In this document: in pieces, positions 1-6,207 of the stretch | Layout: each line of letters starts with the position of its first letter | Numbering within the stretch: position 1 is the stretch's first letter | Assembly (NCBI GenBank): GCA_031259605.1 | Contig: JAIRLE010000203.1 | Location: 1 to 17,233 of the forward strand | DNA: 17,233 nucleotides | Origin: Zoogloeaceae bacterium | GTDB lineage: Bacteria > Pseudomonadota > Gammaproteobacteria > Burkholderiales > Rhodocyclaceae | Direction of reading: 5' to 3' | The notes under the pieces: model-generated | Databases searched by the model: none | Seen by the model: the letters and a program-made list of their open reading frames with translations, nothing else | Told to the model about the DNA's origin: nothing | Made by a program: the position numbers and the translations under genes

Positions 1-1
1 A

Positions 2-226
2 TTTTTGAATCAGTCAACGCCCGATCTCAAGTCGGCAGAAAAATGGTGGATTGATCGCGTACAGGATTTTTTCAGCGGCAAGCCTTTTAAGCTGAGACTT
101 GACGCAAGCCGATCTTTACCCAAAGAAAAACAGGTACAACATCATGGCGCCAATGTGGCGGATGCGCCTACTTTACGCGCAGGCGCGATACTTTCTGTCG
201 TCATCGTAAAACCAACTCCGGTTTGA
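2..226 (+). other. Possible 3' end of an unidentified gene (left-edge open frame)
   Basis: The frame is open from the left edge and stops with TGA at 224-226. It reads as about 74 residues with protein-like composition in its first half (AEKWWIDRVQDFFSGKPFKL) and a hydrophobic stretch near the end (GAILSVVIVKPTPV). I do not recognise a family. Codon choice is less G+C-biased than in the clear genes of the window, so this may be a C-terminal fragment of a gene beginning outside the window, a decayed gene, or chance. An inverted repeat begins at its stop codon. A TTG at position 5 could be read as a start, but no good ribosome site can be seen because the window begins there. Confidence 0.25.
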
Positions 227-284
227 AACCCCGCCCGTAAGAAAGGCGCGAAGGTTGAGACCCCATTCTTACGGCCGGGGTTTC
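225..284. repeat. 19-bp inverted repeat, one mismatch
   Basis: GAAACCCCGCCCGTAAGAA (225-243) is the reverse complement of TTCTTACGGCCGGGGTTTC (266-284) except at one position, with 22 bases between the arms. It starts at the stop codon of the left-edge frame. No T-run follows on either strand, so it does not look like an intrinsic terminator. It could be the end of a small decayed mobile element or a structured RNA. Confidence 0.7.
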
Positions 285-362
285 GACCGTAGCCATTCTC
301 GAGGGGAAAGACCCCCTTCCCAATGGAGTTTGACCGGCAGACCTGAAGGGCTGCCGCTGATC

Positions 363-429
363 GGAAGACAGAAAGTTTGCGGCAGATGGCGGCGCATGTT
401 TTACACTCTCCCGTTTCACGGGAGAGTGT
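363..429 (-). repeat. Dispersed intergenic repeat, copy A (inverted relative to B and C)
   Basis: Read on the minus strand, a perfect 11-bp hairpin (ACACTCTCCCG at 403-413 with CGGGAGAGTGT at 419-429, five-base loop) is followed after 19 bases by the block GCCGCAAACTTTCTGTCTTCC split as GCCGCAAACTT and TGTCTTCC (383-363). The same hairpin-spacer-block arrangement occurs at 4694-4758 and 9391-9457, with nearly identical length. Confidence 0.8.
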
Positions 430-482
430 GGCCAAATTCTCTCCCCTGCTCCGACTACGCATGATTTGCTATCCTTGCCCTG

Positions 483-510
483 TTTACAAACTCTGTTACT
501 CCGATAGAAT
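483..510 (+). promoter_or_regulatory. Candidate sigma-70 promoter of the nqrM operon
   Basis: TTTACA (483-488) and TAGAAT (505-510) are separated by 16 bases. Each differs from the sigma-70 consensus at one base. The pair lies 48 bases upstream of the nqrM start, with no other gene between. This is a match by eye, not a scored prediction. Confidence 0.5.
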
Positions 511-512
511 CC

Positions 513-552
513 GTGGGATTGCATGGCAGTTGCGAACGCAATCCCGCAGGAG
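513..552 (+). promoter_or_regulatory. 5' UTR hairpin touching the nqrM ribosome-binding site
   Basis: GGGATTGC (515-522) pairs perfectly with GCAATCCC (538-545), extendable outward by a G-U and a G-C pair (513-514 with 546-547). The Shine-Dalgarno AGGAG (548-552) follows at once and the ATG is at 558. The transcript from the candidate promoter would begin close to the left arm, so the stem may affect translation or mRNA stability. Confidence 0.45.
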
Positions 553-557
553 AAAAA

Positions 558-791
558 ATGACGACCTTTTTCGTGACGTTTGGCATCATCGTATTTCTGG
601 TGCTCATCATGGCTATCGGTGTTCTTTTCGGGCGCAAGCCCATTGCGGGCAGTTGCCGTGGTTACGAAGCCCTGGGCGCGGAATGCGGCGCGGGTTGTCG
701 GACGCCCTGCGCAAAACGCCTGGCCGCCATCGCCCAGGCGCGCGCGGCGGCGGGCATGGAGATGGACACGGATCAAGGGGCTTTACCATGA
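558..791 (+). CDS. nqrM: Na+-translocating NADH:quinone reductase maturation protein NqrM (DUF539)
   Basis: This 77-residue protein has one N-terminal membrane helix (about residues 4-24) followed by GRKPIAGSC and a four-cysteine pattern (C33, C43, C47, C51). That is the signature of NqrM, a small membrane protein needed to assemble Na+-NQR, probably by delivering iron for the Fe centre between NqrD and NqrE (family knowledge). The ATG at 558 is chosen because AGGAG lies six bases upstream and the protein then begins at the membrane helix. Its stop overlaps the next start (ATGA at 788-791), so it is the first gene of a coupled operon. No nqrA-F genes are in the window, although nqrM often lies near them; they are presumably elsewhere in the genome. 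Confidence 0.9.
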   Translation: MTTFFVTFGIIVFLVLIMAIGVLFGRKPIAGSCRGYEALGAECGAGCRTPCAKRLAAIAQARAAAGMEMDTDQGALP

Positions 792-1840
792 ATCTTCACC
801 GTATCCAGCTTTTGCTTTGGGCGGAGCAGGGACAGCTCGATCCGGCGCGTTTGCCGGAGGCGTTGCGGCTTGCCGACGCCTTCCCCGCAACGGACGACTG
901 GCGGCGGTTCGCGGATCGGCTGCTGCTGGCGCTGGCGGTGCTGGCCCTGTCTTCGGGCGTGATTTTCTTTTTTGCCTACAACTGGGAACGTCTGGGGCAT
1001 TTCAGCCGTTTCGCGCTGGCGGAAGGCGCGTTGGCCGTGACGCTTTTCGGCGTCTGGCGGCTGGGACTGGATCGCTTGAGCGGGCAGGCCAGTCTTTTTG
1101 CTGCCGCCCTGTGTCTGGGCGCGTTGCTGGCGCTTTTGGGGCAAACCTACCAGACTGGCGCGGACGTTTGGGAACTCTTTGCCGTCTGGTGCGTCCTCAT
1201 CCTGCCTTGGGCGCTGTTGGGGCGGCAAGCGTTGCTGTGGCTTTTCTGGCTGGCGCTTCTCAACGTCGCGCTGTTACTGTATCTGTCGAATGCAGATGCC
1301 ATACCGCGATTATTCGGCCCCGATTTCAACTGGCAGACGTTTTTCATCGTCAATCTGTGCGCGCTGGCCTTGTGGGAGGGCGCGGGGCGGCGATTTGCCG
1401 AACTCAACCGTCGCTGGGCGCTGCGGCTGGTGGCGCTGGCGGTGACCAGCTACGTGACCTATGGCGCGGTGATCGGCGTGTGGACGGCGTGGGAATCCCC
1501 TTTCATCAACAGGAATGACGGCGGCGACGCGCTCTTGATCTGGGCGTTGTGGGCGGCGGGTTTTGGGTATTTTTATCGCTATCGCGCACGGGATTTCTTC
1601 ATGCTCACGCTGATTGCCGCTTCCTCGCTCCTGCTGGCGGCTTCGACGCTGATACGCCTCCTGACGGAACACTGGAAGCAATTCGACCTCTTCACGGCGT
1701 CCCTGATGCCGGGAGTGTTGATTATCGGCATTGCCCTGGGCGTTGGCGCCGGGCTATGGCGCATCCGCAAGGACATGGCGGTGGATGCGCGGGAAAAACC
1801 ACGGGAGAGCGCGCATGAAGCCGCAAGAACTCTGGAATAA
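788..1840 (+). CDS. DUF2157 domain-containing polytopic membrane protein
   Basis: This 350-residue protein begins with a soluble segment of about 45 residues (MNLHRIQLLLWAEQGQL and on), the usual start of DUF2157 proteins. About eight to ten hydrophobic helices follow, beginning near residue 44 (LLLALAVLALSSGVIFFFAYN), then a short charged C-terminal tail. The motif FFAYNWERLGHFSRFALAEG is typical of the family. Biochemical function is unknown. The start ATG overlaps the nqrM stop by four bases, and the gene overlaps the following DUF4401 gene by 26 bases, so the proteins are probably made together. DUF2157, DUF4401 and GDYXXLXY genes commonly occur side by side in proteobacteria, suggesting one membrane complex or pathway, which is an inference. 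Confidence 0.85.
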   Translation: MNLHRIQLLLWAEQGQLDPARLPEALRLADAFPATDDWRRFADRLLLALAVLALSSGVIFFFAYNWERLGHFSRFALAEGALAVTLFGVWRLGLDRLSGQASLFAAALCLGALLALLGQTYQTGADVWELFAVWCVLILPWALLGRQALLWLFWLALLNVALLLYLSNADAIPRLFGPDFNWQTFFIVNLCALALWEGAGRRFAELNRRWALRLVALAVTSYVTYGAVIGVWTAWESPFINRNDGGDALLIWALWAAGFGYFYRYRARDFFMLTLIAASSLLLAASTLIRLLTEHWKQFDLFTASLMPGVLIIGIALGVGAGLWRIRKDMAVDAREKPRESAHEAARTLE

Positions 1841-2903
1841 GCTCCATGCCGCCGGTCTTACGCGGCAGGAAGCCATGCCCGCCATCGTGCTGCGCGCGCC
1901 CTGGTACATGGAGGCGATACTCTTTCTCGGTCTCTGGACGGGTGCCGTGCTTGTCGTGTGCGCGTTCGTGTTTTTCCTGCCAAAAGAGTCCTCTGTCATG
2001 TTGTTTTTGTCGGGCGTGGCGCTCGCGCTTGCCTGCTGGCTTTTCCGCTCATGCCCGGAGAATTTTTTCCTCGGCCAATTTGCCCATGCGGCCAGCCTGT
2101 GCGGAGCGGGGCTGATCCTGTTTGTTATTTTCCAGGAAGTCACTGGCCATGAAACACAGCTTCGCCTCCAGTTGGCGCTCGCCCTCCTTGTATTTTGCGC
2201 CATGAACAACTTTGTGCAACGCCTGGTCGCGGCCAGCGCGGCATTGTCCGTCATCGCCATGCTTTGCCGCTACTACTGGGGAGATGCCCGGTTCCTGTGG
2301 ATGGAATGGCTGTATGCCGGTTGCGCCTTTGCCTTTGTCCTGGTTTGGCAGAGGGAGATGAAAACACTCCGCTACCGTCGCAACCAGATCTGGCGTGGCG
2401 TGGGTTACGCGCTGGCGCTGTTCCTGCTGGCGGCAATGAACTTTTCCTTCCTGCTTTCGCAGGATTCAATGTGGATTGCCAAGGCAACGCAAGAATCCGC
2501 GCGCGTCTTGTCGGCGTTGCGGGTACTGTCGGGGATGACGTTGCTCTGGCTTGCCGTCTGGCTCCTGCGCAGGGAAGGCGTGGCGTGCTCCAGCCGACTT
2601 GCGCTGATCCTCATGAGCGCCGCGCTTGGCGTCGCCTTGCTGGGCATGGAAATGCCTTTTGCCGCCGTCGCCCTCCTGATCCTCGTCACCGGTTTTGCGG
2701 CCAGCGCGCCGGTGTTGCTGGGGATAGGCGCGCTCATGCTGTTGAACGTCTTCGCGCAGTATTACTACTGGCTGGAAGTGAACCTGTTGCGCAAGTCGAT
2801 CTATTTGCTGTTGACCGGCGGCATCCTGCTGCTCTGCCGCCTGGCGCTGCTGAAAATCCCGCCGCGCCGCGCGGAGGAAAAAGAGGAGGGCGAACATGAG
2901 TAA
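1815..2903 (+). CDS. DUF4401 domain-containing polytopic membrane protein
   Basis: This 362-residue protein has a short N-terminal soluble segment (MKPQELWNKLHAAGLTRQEA, then PWYMEAILFLGLWTGA). About ten membrane helices follow, and it ends in a basic then acidic tail (LKIPPRRAEEKEEGEHE). Content and position match DUF4401, the usual partner of DUF2157. Function is unknown. The start at 1815 lies inside the end of the preceding gene; GGGAGAG about five bases upstream serves as ribosome site. The frame is open farther upstream, but that part translates the previous gene out of frame. It overlaps the next gene by eight bases. No enzyme motif was noticed. Confidence 0.82.
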   Translation: MKPQELWNKLHAAGLTRQEAMPAIVLRAPWYMEAILFLGLWTGAVLVVCAFVFFLPKESSVMLFLSGVALALACWLFRSCPENFFLGQFAHAASLCGAGLILFVIFQEVTGHETQLRLQLALALLVFCAMNNFVQRLVAASAALSVIAMLCRYYWGDARFLWMEWLYAGCAFAFVLVWQREMKTLRYRRNQIWRGVGYALALFLLAAMNFSFLLSQDSMWIAKATQESARVLSALRVLSGMTLLWLAVWLLRREGVACSSRLALILMSAALGVALLGMEMPFAAVALLILVTGFAASAPVLLGIGALMLLNVFAQYYYWLEVNLLRKSIYLLLTGGILLLCRLALLKIPPRRAEEKEEGEHE

Positions 2904-3441
2904 GCCTGGGATACGCCAGGGGCTGGCGCTTCTGACCGGCGTACTGATCCTCATCGGCGTCAATTACGTGATTTACCGTCGTGAAAACCTGCTGCGCGAG
3001 GGGCAGGCGGTGTTTCTGGAACTCGCGCCGGTCGATCCGCGCTCCTTGATGCAGGGCGATTACATGGCGCTGAATTTCCAGGTGGCGCAGGCGATCCAGG
3101 GCGAAATCAATAGCGACGATGTCCGGCATGGCGTCGCGGTGTTGCGCCTGGATGAACGCGGCGTCGGCCATTTCGCGCGCTTGGGCGAATGTTCGGCGCT
3201 TGAGGCCGATGAACGTTGCATACGCTTTCAGTGGCGGCGCGACAATTGGCGCGGCGGGATTCAGCTTTCCACCAACGCTTTCTTTTTCCAGGAAGGCACG
3301 GGCGCGCGTTACGCAGACGCGCGCTACGGCGAATTCCGCATCGCGCCAGACGGCGTCGCGCTCTTGAAAACCCTGCGCGGCGCGGATTTGCAGTTGCTGG
3401 ACGATACGCCACCGACAGCGCCCGCAACCGGCAACGAGTAG
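2896..3441 (+). CDS. GDYXXLXY-domain protein, membrane-anchored
   Basis: This 181-residue protein has an N-terminal hydrophobic helix (about residues 8-27) that should act as an uncleaved signal anchor, followed by a probably periplasmic domain. GDYMALNF (residues 54-61) is the motif that names the family, preceded by the usual LAPVDPRSLMQ. Later parts include VAVLRLDERGVG and GARYADARYGEFRIAPDGVALL, also usual for it. Function is unknown. It is the last gene of the coupled set; the next gene, minC, faces it. AGGAGGG lies just before the ATG. The C-terminal tail (PPTAPATGNE) looks disordered. Confidence 0.85.
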   Translation: MSKPGIRQGLALLTGVLILIGVNYVIYRRENLLREGQAVFLELAPVDPRSLMQGDYMALNFQVAQAIQGEINSDDVRHGVAVLRLDERGVGHFARLGECSALEADERCIRFQWRRDNWRGGIQLSTNAFFFQEGTGARYADARYGEFRIAPDGVALLKTLRGADLQLLDDTPPTAPATGNE

Positions 3442-3579
3442 CCGGTCACGTGGACATGCGCACGTTGAATGCTTTCGCTTTCAATCACACCGATTCCGAC
3501 GCAACAATCTTGCAGTCCGTTATCCGCCGCCTCATTCCATATGGAATACCTTCCAACCATCCGGCCCGAACAAACACGA

Positions 3580-3591
3580 TGAACAGGTTCT
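3580..3591 (+). repeat. Dispersed 12-mer TGAACAGGTTCT, copy 1
   Basis: The exact 12-mer recurs at 8436-8447 and 9295-9306. All three copies are intergenic, lie downstream of a plus-strand gene and have the same orientation. Its core GAAC-AG-GTTC is nearly palindromic. Confidence 0.55.
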
Positions 3592-3605
3592 TGTTACCGA
3601 CTGGC

Positions 3606-4391
3606 TCAATCCAGTTTCATTCGGGTCAGGCGGGGTTTGCTGTCGGCGGTCTCCAGGCTGGCCTGTACGGGCTGTTTGTTCAGTTCAGGCGGAACGCCGT
3701 TGGCGAAGGTGAGGTATGAACCGGCGATGGCGATGAGTTCCGCTTCAAAGCAGGTGGCGAAGACCCGCGCCTGGGTGTCGCCGTCTGCGCCTGCCAGGGC
3801 GCGACCGCGCAGGGGGGCGTAAATGTGGATGTCGCCGTCGGCGATGACTTCCGCGCCGGGATTCACGATGGCGGTGATGACCAGATCGCGGTCATGGGCA
3901 TGGATACGCTGACCGGAACGCAGGGGGCGATCAATCAGCAGGGCGCGCCGAGGCGCGGGTTCGATGGCTGCTGGCGTCAGTTGCGGCAATTCCGGTTGTG
4001 TGGGCGGCGGTGTGAGCGCGGGCGCCGCTTTGGGCGCGACCATGTTTGCGGCGTGGCGGGCATTGCCGGCGGAAGCGTTGGGGAAAACGGCAAGTCCTGC
4101 CCTGCGCGCGGAAACCGCGATCTCCGCTTCCGCGCCGCATACGCCCACGACATGTAGTCCGTGTTGGGCAAACAGGGTACGCATACCTTGCCAGTCGGGT
4201 TCCGGTTGCGCGTTTTGGTCGTTTATCTGCGCCAGATTCAGTACGCCCGCGTCTCCTTCGAAAAAGTCGTTTTCGCCAAACAGGGTTTGCGCGACTTCTG
4301 CCAGCGTCTGGAGACACAGGGTTTGCAAATTGATCAGGATGACCGTGACGGTGCTGCCCTTGAAGGCAATGGGCAATGATGTGCTGTTCAT
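3606..4391 (-). CDS. minC: Septum site-determining protein MinC
   Basis: This 261-residue protein has an N-terminal domain (about residues 6-100), a proline/alanine-rich linker (about 118-150), and a C-terminal beta-helix domain (158-228) with the family's RSGQRIHAHDRDLVI, GDIHIYAPLRGRALAG and the CFEAELIAIAGSY segment. MinC inhibits FtsZ polymerisation and is carried to the membrane by MinD, keeping division at mid-cell. The ATG at 4391 gives the canonical length; the frame is open upstream but enters non-coding repeats. No strong Shine-Dalgarno is visible. In most betaproteobacteria minC, minD and minE adjoin; here the gene following minC is convergent and neither partner is present, so minC is separated from them or they are absent. 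Confidence 0.95.
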   Translation of the reverse strand: MNSTSLPIAFKGSTVTVILINLQTLCLQTLAEVAQTLFGENDFFEGDAGVLNLAQINDQNAQPEPDWQGMRTLFAQHGLHVVGVCGAEAEIAVSARRAGLAVFPNASAGNARHAANMVAPKAAPALTPPPTQPELPQLTPAAIEPAPRRALLIDRPLRSGQRIHAHDRDLVITAIVNPGAEVIADGDIHIYAPLRGRALAGADGDTQARVFATCFEAELIAIAGSYLTFANGVPPELNKQPVQASLETADSKPRLTRMKLD

Positions 4392-4456
4392 GGGGAAAGG
4401 CCGGATTGAAGAGATGGCTTTGGAAAAGAGCGGATACGCGGCAAAAGCTGGCGCAT

Positions 4457-4465
4457 TGTATAACA
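4457..4465 (-). promoter_or_regulatory. Candidate extended -10 element for minC
   Basis: On the minus strand this reads TGTTATACA, an extended -10 (TG-n-TATACA) about 65 bases upstream of the minC start. I see no good -35, which extended -10 promoters can lack. It is a visual match only. Confidence 0.3.
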
Positions 4466-4580
4466 GGGATGGCGCATTCGGGATCGGAAAGGAAGTCACG
4501 TCCACGTGGCGACCGGTTGTCCGCCATGGCCGGAACATCGAATCATGCGTGACTGGGGCAGGGAGCGGTGAGTGGGCGAC

Positions 4581-4624
4581 ACCCTCTCCCGGCCTTCGGC
4601 CACACTCTCCCGCAAGCGGGAGAG
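4581..4624. repeat. CTCTCCCG/CGGGAGAG hairpin beside repeat copy B
   Basis: CTCTCCCG (4605-4612) and CGGGAGAG (4617-4624) form a perfect 8-bp stem with loop CAAG. GGCC-TTC-GGCC (4591-4601) forms a second small hairpin just before it. The stem belongs to the same class as the other intergenic hairpins of the window. Confidence 0.65.
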
Positions 4625-4693
4625 CAGGAGGGAACCGGGGGTTGCGCCCCATGTAGAGGGAAAGGCAACGGCGGGCGGCGCTTCCCGTTTTTT

Positions 4694-4758
4694 CCCTCGC
4701 CCGCCTTGCGGGAGAGGGAGGCGTTCCATGCGGCGCAGCCGCAAACTTCCTGTCTTCC
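4694..4758 (+). repeat. Dispersed intergenic repeat, copy B
   Basis: CCCTCGCCCGC (4694-4704) pairs with GCGGGAGAGGG (4708-4718) with one mismatch. After 19 bases comes the block GCCGCAAACTT-CC-TGTCTTCC (4738-4758). It has the same organisation and almost the same length as copies at 363-429 (inverted) and 9391-9457. It lies just beyond the 3' end of the OppC-like gene. Confidence 0.8.
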
Positions 4759-4791
4759 GGGATGGATGACGCGATGAATATGAAGCGCTTT

Positions 4792-6207
4792 TCATGCTCC
4801 TGCCCCGGGTTGTCCGCGCGGGTCGCCGCCGCCCGCCGGCGTGTCCGTCAGAGCGTTGCGAAGGGCGTCGGCAAGGAGGTTGGCAGAGAGGACGAGGATG
4901 AGCATGAAGGTGAAGGCCGTGGCAAGCGACCACCAGACAGTGGGTTCGCGCGAGAGTTCCATGCGGGCGTTGTTGATCATGGTGCCAAAACTCATCATGG
5001 CGGGATCGACGCCGATGCCGATATAGGAAAGCACCGCTTCCGTCAGCACCAGCGCGGAAAAATCCATGACCAGGGCGATGATGACGAGGTGCATGAGGTT
5101 GGGCAACAGATGGCGCGTGATGATGCGTCCGGAAGAAACGCCGAAGGCGCGCGCGGCCTGGATGTAATCGAGTTCCCGGAGTTTCAGCGTCTCACCGCGC
5201 AGGAGGCGGGCAAGCCCCGTCCAACTGGTGACGCCAAGGATGAAACAGAGCGCGACAAGGCGCAGATCGGCGCGCTCGGCGGCGGTGGCGAACCATTCGG
5301 AATGCGTGTCGATGAATACCTGCATCATCAGCACGGCGGCGGCAATCAGGAGTACGCCGGGAATGGAGTTGAGCACGGTGTATACATATTGTATGAGGTC
5401 GTCCGCCCAGCCGCGGAAGTATCCGGCGACAATGCCCAGGAAAATGGCCAGCGGCAGCATGATGAGCGTGGTCACCAAGCCAATCGCCAGCGCCGTGCGT
5501 ATGCTTTTCAGCGCTTGGTACAGCACGTCCTGCCCGACCTTGTCGGTGCCGAAAACATGGTAGCCGGCGGCGAGGAAAACGATGGGCAGGGCGAAAAACA
5601 GGAAAGCGCCGAGCGCATGCAACACGCCCTCCCAGGCAAAGCCGGGGGCGTTGGCGGGGCGGCGTTTGCGATGTCGCGCCAATGCCGTCTTCAGGAGAAA
5701 AAACAGCAGCGCGGCCAGAACGATGCCTTGCGCGGCGCGCAGCAACAGGTCGCGCGAGTGTCCGGATTCGTCCGCAAGATGCGCGCCGCCATGGATGAGA
5801 CGAGGATAATCCCGTGTTACGCCCGCTTGTGTTTCTTCGGTTTCCATGACGTACGACCGAATGGCCAGCGGCGCGGAATAGGTTTTTTCGTGGTTTTCGC
5901 GCAGATTGGAGAGCAGGGCGTCCAGCAGCGAATACACTTCAACAGCATAATGCGCCGCGCCGGATGCCGCGTTCGTTGCCGGGTTTTCTTCAAGACGCGG
6001 GCGGTAGTGCAGGGAATCCACGAGGCCAATCAGCAAAAAGATACACAGGATCGAAGCCATGCCGGTGGCAACGGGATTCCTGCCCAGACGCGCCCAGGCG
6101 CGTCGCAGATGTTCGACGTGGGCGGAATAGACGCCCAGTCCGATGGCGGCAAACGCCAGCAACCAGAGCAGCAGATCGGACCAGAGCAGGACGGGTTGGA
6201 AATTCAT
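4792..6207 (-). CDS. OppC/DppC-type ABC transporter permease with long N-terminal extension
   Basis: This 471-residue protein is longer than the roughly 300 residues usual for OppC/DppC. The extra part, about 190 residues, carries helices near 12-28, 47-66 and 155-176, with a hydrophilic segment of about 90 residues between the second and third. The permease core starts with a helix near 195-214 and the family motif FGTDKVGQDV (219-228). The EAA-type loop that contacts the ATPase is at 347-371 (DYIQAARAFGVSSGRIITRHLLPN). It should form the inner-membrane channel with the OppB-like partner for import of a peptide or similar solute; substrate is unknown. Its ATG overlaps the upstream permease's stop by four bases. 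No ATPase gene follows. Confidence 0.88.
   Translation of the reverse strand: MNFQPVLLWSDLLLWLLAFAAIGLGVYSAHVEHLRRAWARLGRNPVATGMASILCIFLLIGLVDSLHYRPRLEENPATNAASGAAHYAVEVYSLLDALLSNLRENHEKTYSAPLAIRSYVMETEETQAGVTRDYPRLIHGGAHLADESGHSRDLLLRAAQGIVLAALLFFLLKTALARHRKRRPANAPGFAWEGVLHALGAFLFFALPIVFLAAGYHVFGTDKVGQDVLYQALKSIRTALAIGLVTTLIMLPLAIFLGIVAGYFRGWADDLIQYVYTVLNSIPGVLLIAAAVLMMQVFIDTHSEWFATAAERADLRLVALCFILGVTSWTGLARLLRGETLKLRELDYIQAARAFGVSSGRIITRHLLPNLMHLVIIALVMDFSALVLTEAVLSYIGIGVDPAMMSFGTMINNARMELSREPTVWWSLATAFTFMLILVLSANLLADALRNALTDTPAGGGDPRGQPGAGA

Larger units (their letters stand above)
227..557. other. Gene-free stretch upstream of nqrM
   Basis: These 331 bases hold no convincing gene; open frames crossing them read through repeats. 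In order they contain the right part of the inverted repeat at 225-284, a dispersed-repeat copy at 363-429, a candidate promoter at 483-510, and a hairpin at 513-547 directly before the nqrM ribosome site. Confidence 0.6.
4392..4791. other. Gene-free stretch between the ABC permease and minC
   Basis: These 400 bases hold the candidate minC promoter near 4457-4465 and, from about 4577 to 4760, a dense cluster of hairpins including dispersed-repeat copy B. I see no gene; frames through it are repeat translations. Confidence 0.6.

Noticed and set aside
403..429. Hairpin at 403-429 as an intrinsic terminator
   Set aside because: The stem is perfect, but neither strand has a T-run after it; its similarity to two other intergenic copies makes a repeat the better explanation.
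142..776. Long minus-strand open frames over 142-776
   Set aside because: They read through the inverted repeat and dispersed repeat and run antisense to nqrM; composition is arginine-rich and no ribosome site or family motif is seen.
3534..3547. Perfect 14-bp palindrome ATTCCATATGGAAT between the GDYXXLXY gene and minC
   Set aside because: About one such palindrome is expected by chance in a 17-kb window, and it lies between two convergent gene ends where an operator is unlikely.
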